Source: Hybos culiciformis (taxonomy: Eukaryota > Arthropoda > Insecta > Diptera > Hybotidae). From it: a DNA stretch of 64,000 bases. This document shows, piece after piece, positions 40,161-51,181 of the stretch. Under the pieces are notes generated by a model. The model was given only the letters and a program-made list of their open reading frames with translations, was not told the origin of the DNA and ran no database searches. The stretch covers positions 24,389,052-24,453,051 of the forward strand of contig OZ023275.1 of the NCBI GenBank assembly GCA_964007475.1, in the 5' to 3' direction. A program made the translations under genes and the position numbers. Within the stretch, counting starts at the first letter, position 1. Every line of letters starts with the position of its first letter.

Positions 40161-43100
40161 ATGTTAAATTATCATCAAAATAATCTTTATTCGAGTACTT
40201 CGACATATTTCTATAATAATAATGGTTCAGTTAATTCAGAACCACGGACTGAAACTGTTAATTACGGAATAAATGGCGATGACGGTTCAAATGCTGTTAA
40301 CAGCAGCAGCATTTGCGGCGGGAATGTAAATTTATCTAATATTAATAATAATAATAATAATAATGATACTTTATTTAATCATAATAATGTCTACTTAAAT
40401 TCATGTGAAATATCTAAAAACATAATAAATTCTCCACATATACAATCGGAAGAATATTTAATGACTAAAGGTTCGGAAAATGTTAAAAGATTTTCAGTTA
40501 ATAATTTATTAAAATTATCTGCAGATTGCCCAAATAATAATAATAATAATAATAATTTAATAACCCGAGGAGATAATAATAACTTAGAAAATTTATCAAA
40601 TAGTAAGTATTTATTTTCATAGGGAAAAGAAAGGTGCGCACATTTGGGAAACAATTTTAAATTTTCACAACTCATTTCAAATAATTTTTTGACCATTCTT
40701 TGTGTGATTTTAACACTTTTTATACTTTCGATAAATAATTATAGAGAAAATGTCAGATATAAAGGAGATTTCTTTACTGACAATTGTTTTATAACTTCGT
40801 TATATTTTATAAAGGATACTTTTTTACTGAAAATTATTTTATGTTTTATAAATTAGATGTTGTAAATCTAGAGCGTAAATTATTTTTGAGACACAAACGA
40901 TTGAGTCACAATCATTTTATTTATTCACAGAGTTTATTCGAAAATATTTGTAAATACATATCGGAAAATATTTTCAGTTCCCGAAAAAAAACCAGAGACC
41001 ATCCACATTCACATTAAAACATGCTAATTATATAAACAAAGCAGATTGCAGATATAATAATCTGATCTGAAAAAGAAAACCGTTATTAATATTACAAGGT
41101 TACAAGTTTAGTCATAGAATAAATAGTGCGTAAATATCCAATCTGTTTTCATAGCCCCAATAATTGTCACAATATTTTAAAATCATGTAAATTTTTATGT
41201 TCCATCTAAAAAGAAATTTCTTCAAAATTTTTATTGCTTTTTAATTCTTTCCATTAATTTGATTTATGGTCACAGGTATTTTGTGGCATATGGTTATGAT
41301 TCACAACATTTTAGAAATTTAATACAAATTTAAAATAAAATCAATTTAAACTCCAAAATAAAGAATTCAGAAAATTTTCATTCGAATAATTTTTTATAAA
41401 ACGTTTTTCTTCCTTGCTTTCCAATTGTAAACTCTCAAAGTTTTTCAGTACACATCTTTTGGATTACGACAAAAGTAAAATGTTTTTTTCTTCCGTTCGA
41501 ATTTCAAAATAAAGTTCACAAAAAGTATAATTGTAGCTAATTTAAAATTTGATTAATATGATGGTTAGAAATTTGCTTTGGAGTTTGAAGAATTTCGAAT
41601 TTCATGAAACAATAAAGCCAGTTTGGGACATGACGAGTAGAATGTCGGATCGAATTCGGCCTTTTTCCGAATTTCTGTAAAGCGATACTTGACTTGTTCA
41701 AACTGTTCGGGAGGAGGTTAAACGAAATCGTATTTTAATAAATTTCGAACTAAATAATAATTTATGTACGATAATTAAATTATTCTTAAAATAATATAAA
41801 AATTTCTTTTTAAATTGCGTTCAATTAGAAAAAAAGATACATATAAGACAAATTTCTTTTCACCAATAAAAATAAAATTTTAAGGTGTCCTTTTAATTTC
41901 CTTCTGATGTTTGGGGAATTAAAAAGTCATTAATTTATTTATTTTAATGATTTTTCTAAGAAATGTTTGCGATAAAAATTTAATGGGTTGTTATACATTT
42001 TAAAATTATAATACTTAACACCAAACAGAATGATTTCATAAATTGTGTGGCGAAGGAGATTAATAATAATATTAATTTTTCATTCTAATAATTCAATAAT
42101 ATTACAGTTTTCAGTTTTATAAGGGACGCTATCGTTTTGCAAAACTTTTTTTATTTAAAAATTAATTTTTAAATATCTAATAAAATATTTTGAAATAAGA
42201 ATTAAGTTAGAATGAGTACCTACCTATAATTTTTATTTTCAGACACTTTAGCTATATTACTTTCGGTTTCTGAAATAAATATATAAATAAATATTACATA
42301 ATATAAATATCTAATTTTTTAATAAAAATGATATTTTAGAATCAAATTTCAAAACAAGTAGGTGCTACATATAAAATTTTCTTTAGCTTCATTTTCATTC
42401 TATTAAAATATATTTTATTGGCTCAATTAAATTGCTTTACCTTTTATTTCAATTTTTATGTTATTTTTGTACAAATTAAAATTTTGTTCAGACGAATAAT
42501 ACATTTAAATTTTTATTTCTCTAAAAACATAATGACTTAACAATTGAATCATTTATATTCTTCTAATAATGGATTTATATTAAAAACAACATAACACTTA
42601 ATTCAAGTGAGATAAATTGAAAATTCACACAAATTCCAGTCCGAGGTGTGAATCGAACCAATGACCGTACATGCCGTAGGATAAGGGCAATACAACTACA
42701 CCATGATGGGGTTTATTCTATTCCTGCATTTTATGCAAGAGTTTTAAGCTAAATAAATATATAGAATTTCAACAATTTAATTATGCAAATTGTAAAAGCG
42801 GATTAACGATTCATTTGAAATGAAATTAAGCATTCCATTACTTCATTTAGAGTTTTTTTCGCAGATAATTTGGATATGAAATTTAAAATTGAAATTTGAA
42901 CTGGTAATAACTTGAAAATAAAACTGAGAAAAAAAATTACATAAATCAATTTTTAATATACTCGCAATTTTTAAGCAAACTTTTATTAAATTTAAATTAC
43001 AATAAACAATTTCCCTTCTATATATACAATACACCTATTTACAAAATGCTGATTAAAAAACAAAATAATGAATTCTAGAGGAAATGAAATTGACTCTTGT

Positions 43101-46100
43101 TTCATTCTATCTCATATATTGGTGGATTCTCGTAATCATATTTTAATTGTTGATATTTTTCATATGCCGGATAATTAAATAATAGTGCAGTGATAGTTAC
43201 GAGACCATCATCGCTAAAAGATGACTGTATTGTATTTGGATCAACATAATTAGGTAATGTGAATGAACGTGAGACTTCATTGTAAATCATTTTATTGCCA
43301 ACATTTTCTTGGTGTTTAGCTCGAATCGTTATTTGATTTTCAACTGTTTCTACAACAATTTCGTCCGGCCGATATTGACTAACATCAAACGTCATTCGAT
43401 ATACTCTGCAGTTTTCTTCTTGCATAATCTGTGGTGTATCATAAATTGCGATACCATCTGGTTGTTGGTATTGTTCTTCTTGTTGGTATTGTTCTTCTTG
43501 TTGGTATTGTTCTTCTTGTTGGTATTGTTCTTCTTCTTCTTCTTGTTCTTGTTCTTCTTCGTGTTGGTGTTCGGGTTCTTTATACAATAAAATATCACTA
43601 TCAATTTTTTCATAATTACTTATTGCTTGAGGTTCAAAGGAATCATCTTCGTCGCTTAATTGAAACGCTGTGACTAAATCATTTTGAACCTGTGAGATGT
43701 GTTCGTTAATCTGATTCCGAATAGATTTAAATTCCGCACCCATAACCGAAAAATTCATTTTAATTAGTAATTTTCTTTTTCAAAATTAATTTAATTAAAA
43801 TTCTGAATATTATAAACAAACAATCATTTAAATTTGATTCAGTAACCTACTTTGTACTGAAAAAATTTCATACAAAATAAAGAGGGATTCATATTCATGG
43901 TAAACAACCACAGATCTAAAATTTCAATATTTTAATAAGCTCGTATCAAAAGAAAAGATAAAATTTGAATTGAAATTGGAAGATTCTGTTCGACCTTTTA
44001 TGTCATGTTTTATATATTTTTATTTTAAAGAATCTTTAATCAAATAAAAACCAGCTCTTTTGTAATGGTGGAAAATCCCTTTTGTTCTTCAAAGGAATTT
44101 TAACATTTAGACATACCCTTTTGCGTTAATTATGTGATAAATTTTTAATTATGATTAATAAGTTTTATTTGTCTTAATAAAATTTTTGCATTAACGACTT
44201 TGAATTATTATTTTTTCTTTGGATCACTTCTTTTTTTTCTCCATGAACTGATTTAAGTGATAATTTGAGAAAAATTTTCTTCTTCAAAAGATTAATTTTA
44301 ATTTATGATCTTACAATTAAAAGAAGAATTTTAACCAATTAAGGATCTTCGCGAATATGGAAAATAAATTCAGTATAACGTAAGGTGATAATAGAGATGT
44401 AATCGGATCATTTATTAATATAAGTTTATTTGACTATTAAAACCAATGTTTATATAAATACAAATCTTTACAACGAACTTATGTCCCACTTTAATGGGTC
44501 ACAATTCCGACTCCATATTTCGAAAAAATATGAAAACCTCGATGAAAACTGGAACCCAACTATCGCGCAGCAACAAAAATTTCGAAAGGTACCACACCGT
44601 TAAAGATTTTGAAACTAAGTATTTTGTAAAATTTTTTAATCGCGGACTTATTTCTCATTTAAATGGTCATAAGTCCGCGAGCATTTTTTTGTCGAACTGT
44701 CACAGTAGTTTTAAGACATCAGTTCGCCGAGAAATTTAAAGTTCGTCTGTAGAAACTAAAAATATAGAAAATTACCTCATAAATGGAATTTGGGACTCGT
44801 TTTCAGCATTTCAATTTAAGATACTTTACTTTTATGATATCTTTTTATCCTTCAATACCAAATCACATACCAATATAATTTATTCATATACCATAAACAA
44901 ATATAACAATTTTTATCGAAATCCAGACCCAAAGTATCATCCCCTTGGAAATGAACGAGATTGCGCATATTTTGCCATTAAAAGAATTAAAATCGCTTTG
45001 GCACTTTAACGAACGTTTAATTAAAACATATACCTAGTCCGGTTTTTTAAATTTTGATGGAAAATGGGTTAAAATATTTTGAGTAGAGTTCGTTAAATAT
45101 GAAATATTAAAAATGAAAATAAATTCTATGTAGTATCTATGTAAGTAGTTCTCAATTTCTGTTTAATTTCAATTGCCTTCACAGATTTTTCGATTTCTTA
45201 TAGAACTTTCACTAGATGAATGCGGGTATTCGTATGTACTAACTTAATTATACTATTTTTCACAATGTTTATTTAAAAGAATATTAGCGCCCCATTTATA
45301 AATTCAAACTTTAAAAATATTTTTATTTTTTTATTTTCCCTTTTCTTGATCACTTTTTTTTTAATCAGAATTTTTCATGAAACATTTAAAAAACAATTTG
45401 TCTTAATTAAATTTAAGTCATTAAATGAAAATGCACATAGTTGAATGGGTAAAAAAATGCGCTTTAAAATATTTTCTTGATGGAAAATATTATGCGAAAA
45501 TGTTTGCTCCCCACTCTTAAAAAAAAAAAAGTTTTAAAGCGCATAATACGTTTCGGGCGGCACATAATAACACTCAATAAAAATAATTTTCATCATGATT
45601 TGAAAAATCTTTCATATGCTTCACAAATAATAAAGGATTTCCTTAAAATTATTTTTTTGTAATACATATTTGTAAAACTTTTATGCAACTATTGATTTGA
45701 GGTGAAAAAAAAGAAGAGAATATTGGTACATGTTTAGAGAATATTAGTTAAATAAATGTTTAGAGAATATTGGTTACATAAAAATATAGTTTTAATAACT
45801 TTAGTTTGAAGAATATTTCACTCAAAGAAAATTTAAAGCTAAGGGCTTTGATCAATGAAAATCCTAAAAGAGTAGGTATAAAAGGATATAAATAAAAGTA
45901 TATGCGCCTTGAAAAAATAAAACTATGTGGTAAATATTGACCTTAATTTGGTTGAGCGCCTCACCCGAATGTGAAGTAGTTATTTAGCTAAGACAAACCC
46001 ATTTTCTAATTATTTATTTTTAATTGATTTTTTGATTTGTTTTTTTTTTTTAACTTAATAAAATTGTCAAAACGAAGAAGTGAAAGCAAAAATTGATTGT

Positions 46101-49100
46101 GAATAAGAATTCAGAACAAAAAAGTTTGGTATAGTTTTGGTGACAAGCAAAGCTCATTTCAAAAATTCGATGCGTAAAAAATGTTATGGTGATTAGACGC
46201 GCCTATCTAAACTAACCTCATTTATTATTTATTTTGTACCTCAATAAAAAAAACAACTAAACTATTCTATGAACTATCATTAAATTTGAGTTTTGATTTT
46301 TATTTTCGCGGTTTTTTGTAAAAGATCTTAAAGGAAAAGTAGCGTAATAAATACATATATAATGTTATCGTGTAGTTTTTATGGTTAAAAATTTCTATGT
46401 TTCAATCATTTTGAGAATAATTTGATGTGACATTGCGCACATTTGCAGAGAAACTGATGATATGCGTGATGAGATAAAAAACGAATATTCTGTTTTAGGC
46501 CCCAACTTTTCCTTGAAAATAAAAAAAAAATAAATTTAAAATTAAAACAAACACTTGTGCTTTATTACATATTTTACATCGAAGATTATCTAAAAGAGAG
46601 GAGACTGACATATACATTTTTTACCACACATTTTTTTAAATATATTTAAATAATCAGTTACAAAACTGATTTAGATTTCGTGATTGGCTTTGATAATGTC
46701 TATTAGTTTTGACTCAGTTAGTCTCTAATGTTGAATAAAAAGTTGTAATGATTAAAACTCAAATTTATTACTAAAGATTTTAATGAAAATTAATTCGTTA
46801 TAATAAGCTTTAATAACATAGAAAATATGACAGACAAATGCTTAAATATGTCTGTTCGGTAGAACCTACTCGTCATCTACAAGATCATTATCAACTTCTT
46901 TGTAATCACGTTCCAAAGCAGCAACGTTCTCCCTCGCCTCAGTGAAATCATCTATTTCCATTCCTTCAGAAATGTACCAATGAATAAAAGCTTTTTTTGC
47001 GAACATTAAGTCAAATTTATAATCTAATCTTGACCAAGCATCAGCAATAGCCGTTGTTGAGGATAACATGGAAACACCTCTTGATACAGGTGCTAAATCA
47101 CCGTCTGGTACTACTTGTGGCTTTTTATCGTTTATTCCAACTTTAAATCCAGTTGGACACCAGTCTACAAATCTAATATTATTTCTGTTTTTAACAGATA
47201 ATATGGCATCATTAACATCTTTAGGCACCACATCTCCACGATATAAAACACAGCAAGCCATATATTTCCCATCATCGGGATTACATTTAACCATTTGATT
47301 TTCCGCGTCAAAAAGCTGCGAGGTAAGATCACTGATGGATATTACTTCATGACAAGATTGCTCAATGGGCAAGAATGGAGCGTAACTAGTTAACGGAAAA
47401 TGTATTCGGGGGTATGGAACTAAGTTCGTTTGGAATTCCGACATATCAACATTCAATGCTCCAGAGAATCTTAATGAAACTGTTATATTTGATACTATTT
47501 GACTTATCAGCCGATTTAAATTCTGATACTCTGGTCGACTTACATTTAATTTGGAAGTACATATGTCATAAATAGCTTGATTATCAACAATAAAAGCACA
47601 ATCTGATTGATCTAAAGTGCAGTGAGTAGCTAGTACCGAATTATACGGTTCAACAACCGCAGTTGCTATAGTAGGAGCTGGATACACTATGAATTCTAGC
47701 TTACATTTCTTTGGAAAAATATCACAAAGTCGTTGCATAAGCAAAGATGATAATCCAGATCCAGTACCTCCACCAAAAGAATGATATAAGAAAAAACCTT
47801 GTAAATTATTACAATTATCTGCCAATTTTCTCATTTTCTCTCCTACAACATCAAGAAGTTCTCGTCCTATTGTGTTGTATCCGCGTCCAAAATTATTTGC
47901 AGCATCTTCTTTACCATTAACTAAATGTTCGGGATGATACAGAGTCCTATATTTTCCACATCGTACTTCATCTAAAAATAATTTCATATTAAGAGATTCA
48001 GTTATATATAACAAATAAAAAATTGTTTCTAAGTTATACCCATGACAGTTGGTTCGGTATCTACAAAAATAGTCCTGGGTACAATTTTTCCTTTTTGAGT
48101 TTCATTAAAAAACACTTTGTAGCAATTGTCAAAGTCTCCTTTATCTGACAATAATGAACCATCCATTTCTATTCCATGCTCTAGACAATATAATTCCCAT
48201 GTTGAATTACCAATTTGGACACCGCATTGACCAATATGTATAGATATTGTTTCTCGATTTGAAAAGGACTGCAAAGTTTTTTTTTTATTAAGCCATATTA
48301 ATTTACGTATTGTGTTATTATTAAGACAGAATTATACAATTTACAAACTCGGTATTTTGGTATACGGATGATGAGTACAGGTCAAGATCCAAAAGATTTA
48401 ATTTGACAGTGATATAAAAAATTTAATATTACATGGTTATAATGTTTTGAAGATAATATATATATAGTTACCATTGCAAGCACAAAAAATTTAGATTAGT
48501 TTTTCAAAGTTAAATTACTGGTAATTTAGATGTATATTGCTTCAAGTTCTTTTCTACTTAAAATTTCATTAAATTTTTTTGTTAATTGTAGTGCAAATAA
48601 GAATTAAAGATTTTTGAACTGAATACTTGAAATTTCAAAATTTGTATAAAAATATTTTTATAATTTACAATCAAAAAATGATATTTTATTTTTCCCCGAA
48701 ATAAAGATTGATTTTATATTACTGAATGAATAACTATATAGGCATTTTATTGAATATTTATTTGTTGCACTTAAAAGTGTTGAAAATTTCTTCACAATTA
48801 AATAATTTTTTATCAGGTCTATTGAGTTTAACAAAAAATTCATGTTTCGGTGTTATTCTGTGATGATTAAATTTTATATAAATTATATGAATTTAGTTTC
48901 AAAAAACCCTTAACGAAAGTGAAGTAAGATGCGCATATGTTATTTCTAAAAAAATTGATATAAAATTATTTTATTTGATTTTTTAGAACGATTGAGTTTT
49001 TATTTTTATTTTTTTTTTTTGTTTTTTTCATATTACCAATTCCATTGAGATTTTATACTATTTTTCATTCTTTTAAATGAAAATTATATATTCTGACTGG

Positions 49101-50535
49101 GTGGTTTTAAGAAAAAAAGCAACAAAAACAAATAGATTACCGCCAACAATACCTATATACACATATAAAAAAAAATTTTACTAAAAAAAGAGTTTTTTTT
49201 TCATGTCATTTTCCCCAATTTTTAAAAATTATTTTTCTTAAGTTGTTAAAAAAAATGTATTGCAATTAAAGAAAAATATCCTTCTTTGAGTTTTTCAAAA
49301 ACATACAAAAAAAAAAAAGGGTTTGATAAATATAATAATTGTATAATTGTCATCAAACAAATCTCTAATGATTGTTTTTTTTAAATAAAAATACAAAACA
49401 GGTGCAATTATTTTTTAAGACTCAATAGAATTGAAATTTATGATTCATAAGAAAAGCATTAAGTTTCCCTTCAGGATGCTTGATAACATAATATTCTGAA
49501 AATTGGCCTGCCTTTAATGATGATAAAAACCGCTGTCATTAAGAAACAATTTCTAAAAACTTTATGGAAATAAATAGTTTGAAAAAATTTTATTTGTAAT
49601 ATTAAAAGTTATTTTTTATTTTCTTTGCTAAAAGTATTTTAATATGTATTTATATAAATAATTAAAAACAAATGCATTAATTCCGAAACGGCTTGGCCAG
49701 CGTTCATCTTTATCATCGTAGTTAACAATTCCTACAGAGAGAAATTATATGTAAAGAGTGAAATTAAAAAAGCTTTAAATTTATGGTTTTGAAGTTAGAA
49801 TTCAACTCAGAACATTTACTAAATACTGATGAGATCATTTTATATAGAAATTCCAAACTTAAAGTATATACTCTTTTTTTATAATATATAAAATTTATAA
49901 ATTCATTTCAGCTGAAAGTTTTAATTCTACCACTGATCCTCATGGAATTTGTTCCAGTCCTTCGAAAAAGCCAAGAAGAAATCGTACAACGTTTACCAGT
50001 AACCAATTGGCAGCATTAGAAAAAATATTCGAAAGAACACACTACCCTGACGCTTTTTGTAGGGAAGAATTAGCGAATAAGGTTGGCCTCAGTGAAGCAC
50101 GAGTACAAGTTTGGTTTCAAGTAAGACAAATCTTGTAAATTAACAATAAATTAAAATCTTTTTGAATTTGGTTTTGTATGAAAATTTCAGAATAGAAGAG
50201 CTAAATTTCGGCGAAATGAAAGATCGTCAATGGGTGCAAAACCGACGGACCATGCAAGGAATGTTCAACCTATTTTACCTTTAACAAATTTGCATAAAAT
50301 AGATAATAAATCAAACATATTTCATCATTCTCAACAAATGGATTTTTCAACTCATCATCATCCATATTCTTTAAATTTTCCTAGTTTGGGTATATTCCCT
50401 GGATCACAATCAAAATCTTTTCATGGTCCTTATAATTATGACACTAATCCAAATTGTTCTTCTTATTTTAATTCAAATTACTGCCCAGCACCATCAACTT
50501 ATCAAATGAGATTTAAAAGTCAAAATTTTCCATGA
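40161..50535 (+). CDS. Prrx-like paired-class homeobox transcription factor
   Basis: Three exons, 40161-40602, 49912-50120 and 50191-50535, join in frame into 331 aa. Exon 1 is Asn/Ser-rich with two poly-Asn runs from AAT repeats (40341-40368, 40531-40556) and contains [11 protein letters not shown] at residues ~109-119, matching the N-terminal FSVxxLL motif of PRRX proteins. The homeodomain (about residues 168-227) reads [34 protein letters not shown] and [17 protein letters not shown]. It has Gln at position 50, and an intron falls directly after it. The C-terminus is Ser/Pro/His-rich and ends in [12 protein letters not shown], perhaps a decayed OAR motif. PRRX-type factors bind DNA to pattern mesenchyme or neurons; the insect role is not inferable here. 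The 9.3 kb intron 1 contains two other genes on the minus strand. The ATG at 40161 (GAAAATG) is preferred over the open frame upstream. Confidence 0.9.
40603..43101. other. Prrx-like intron 1, left part
   Basis: AT-rich intronic DNA between exon 1 and the nested small heat-shock gene. No additional exon is convincing. A patch at 41600-41740 is less AT-rich (CGGATCGAATTCGGCC) but not coding in any family I recognise. It holds the tRNA-like sequence at 42637-42712. Confidence 0.55.
42637..42712 (-). repeat. tRNA-like sequence / SINE head remnant
   Basis: Read on the minus strand, this has an exact RNA polymerase III A box (TGGTGTAGTTG, 42693-42703) and B box (GGTTCGATTC, 42650-42659) at a tRNA-like spacing of about 34 bases. 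The acceptor and T stems do not pair well and the anticodon loop is not the normal 7 bases, so it is not a functional tRNA. It is most likely the tRNA-derived 5' end of a SINE, or a tRNA pseudogene. No clear A-rich tail defines the 3' end. Confidence 0.6.
43102..43758 (-). CDS. Small heat-shock protein (alpha-crystallin domain) with acidic Gln-rich insert
   Basis: A single open exon encodes 218 aa. The C-terminal half (about residues 115-192) is an alpha-crystallin domain: [46 protein letters not shown] and [15 protein letters not shown], with the conserved Arg before the LP turn and the DGL motif. These proteins are ATP-independent holdases, usually cytoplasmic. Before the domain lies an unusual acidic Glu/Gln block (about residues 63-100). 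Its end consists of four perfect 18-base units (43464-43535), each encoding EEQYQQ. The C-terminal extension lacks an obvious I-x-I motif, ending PPIYEIE. The gene is intronless, as many insect sHSP genes are, and lies inside the Prrx-like intron on the opposite strand. No clear heat-shock element was found upstream. Confidence 0.9.
   Translation of the reverse strand: MNFSVMGAEFKSIRNQINEHISQVQNDLVTAFQLSDEDDSFEPQAISNYEKIDSDILLYKEPEHQHEEEQEQEEEEEQYQQEEQYQQEEQYQQEEQYQQPDGIAIYDTPQIMQEENCRVYRMTFDVSQYRPDEIVVETVENQITIRAKHQENVGNKMIYNEVSRSFTLPNYVDPNTIQSSFSDDGLVTITALLFNYPAYEKYQQLKYDYENPPIYEIE
43759..46763. other. Prrx-like intron 1, middle part
   Basis: AT-rich intronic DNA between the two nested genes. 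It holds the diverged duplicated block with a hairpin at 44478-44690. A stretch at 45940-46210 is somewhat less AT-rich, but I can assign no function to it. No further exon is seen. Confidence 0.5.
44478..44690. repeat. Diverged duplicated block with GC-capped hairpin
   Basis: A ~40-base phrase starting ACTTATGTCCCACTTTAATG (44478) recurs in diverged form as ACTTATTTCTCATTTAAATG (44646). The second copy carries an 11-base stem, CGCGGACTTAT (44641-44651) with ATAAGTCCGCG (44669-44679), around a 17-base loop. It is probably a remnant of a repeat family. A short open frame across it (44494-44739) resembles no protein. Confidence 0.4.
46764..46769 (-). terminator. Polyadenylation signal of the alpha-tubulin gene
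   Basis: TTTATT on the plus strand (AATAAA on the minus strand) lies about 97 bases beyond the alpha-tubulin stop codon, a normal distance. Confidence 0.45.
46866..48474 (-). CDS. Divergent alpha-tubulin
   Basis: Alpha-tubulin pairs with beta-tubulin to build microtubules. Three exons join into 445 aa. Exon 1 is only the start codon (48472-48474, ATG then GTAACT), followed by 48040-48268 and 46866-47971. An intron directly after the ATG occurs in many animal alpha-tubulin genes, and no ATG exists at the start of the second exon. Recognisable motifs are [14 protein letters not shown], the GTP-binding [41 protein letters not shown] (keeping the catalytic Glu), [17 protein letters not shown] and [13 protein letters not shown]. 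It is clearly diverged: the Lys40 loop is shortened and rewritten ([11 protein letters not shown]), and the tail is short and ends DDE without the usual EEY/EF. A germline- or tissue-restricted isotype is a reasonable inference. It is nested in the Prrx-like intron on the opposite strand. Confidence 0.92.
48475..49911. other. Prrx-like intron 1, right part
   Basis: AT-rich DNA upstream of the nested tubulin gene and before the homeodomain exon. It must hold the tubulin promoter, but no clear motif is seen. Long poly-T and poly-A blocks occur at 49000-49320. Confidence 0.5.
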
Positions 50536-50916
50536 TGTCGATAAAATCTTTGTTAGCAAAAAGTGGGGCTTACAGAATTTTATTTATAAATCGTGTATGA
50601 TTTCAGAGAAAACATTTTTTTTTTAAAGTAGCATTAACTATAAAGAGGCTCATAATTCACCATTTAAAATTTTCATTTTGGTGTAATGGTGTTACCAAAA
50701 TAATAAATTTAGAAATATTTGTAGTTTAAATTTTATAAATATTAAATCTTGGATAGAGGATCTTGCACAGTTAAGAATTTATGAATGATTTTAAATTATG
50801 TAAATATTATTTGGGAAATCTTAAATTTTAGTTCATATAATTTATTAAGTACAAACAAATAAATTAAGAGTATCAAAATGTTATCATTTTAAATAATAAT
50901 TTGTATGTAGATGATA
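50536..50916. other. Prrx-like 3' UTR / intergenic
   Basis: AT-rich sequence after the Prrx-like stop codon. Several near-AATAAA hexamers occur, so the cleavage site is uncertain. No exon is seen. Confidence 0.4.
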
Positions 50917-51181
50917 ATATCGCCTGCTCAGAAATGAAACAACTTATAATGAAAAGTATAGTTTCGAGTAATTTAAATTTAAAGATTTGAAAATTAAAAA
51001 AAACGTATGAAAAAATATCAAGTAGCGTTCAATTTTCATCTAAAAAACACATTTTAATCAACATTAAGAATATTGCAAAGTTGTTGTACTTATAAAATCG
51101 AGTACGAGGAATCGAATGGTGCTATTGTCAAATAATGACGTATAAATGTCATACGTTGTTTCATTTCTGAGCAGACGATAT
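50917..51181. mobile_element. 265-base MITE with 27-base terminal inverted repeats
   Basis: The left end ATATCGCCTGCTCAGAAATG... (27 bases, starting at 50917) is mirrored at 51155-51181 with a single mismatch (C against T at position 7 of the repeat). The inner end of the repeat is GAAACAAC on both sides. The interior is AT-rich with no open frame. The TATA-containing outer bases make the exact edge and duplication uncertain; a TA duplication is possible. It lies between the convergent 3' ends of the Prrx-like gene and LRRC57. Confidence 0.75.

Noticed and set aside
40391..41017. Open frames around the end of Prrx-like exon 1
   Set aside because: One is antisense to the Asn-rich coding exon; the others run into intron 1 and have AT-driven composition.
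42637..42712. Functional tRNA gene on the minus strand
   Set aside because: A and B boxes are present, but the acceptor and T stems do not pair and the anticodon loop has the wrong size. It is kept only as a SINE or tRNA-like remnant.
43309..43673. Plus-strand Leu/Val/Phe-rich open frames opposite the small heat-shock gene
   Set aside because: They are translations of the complement of the Glu/Gln repeat and look membrane-like only by chance.
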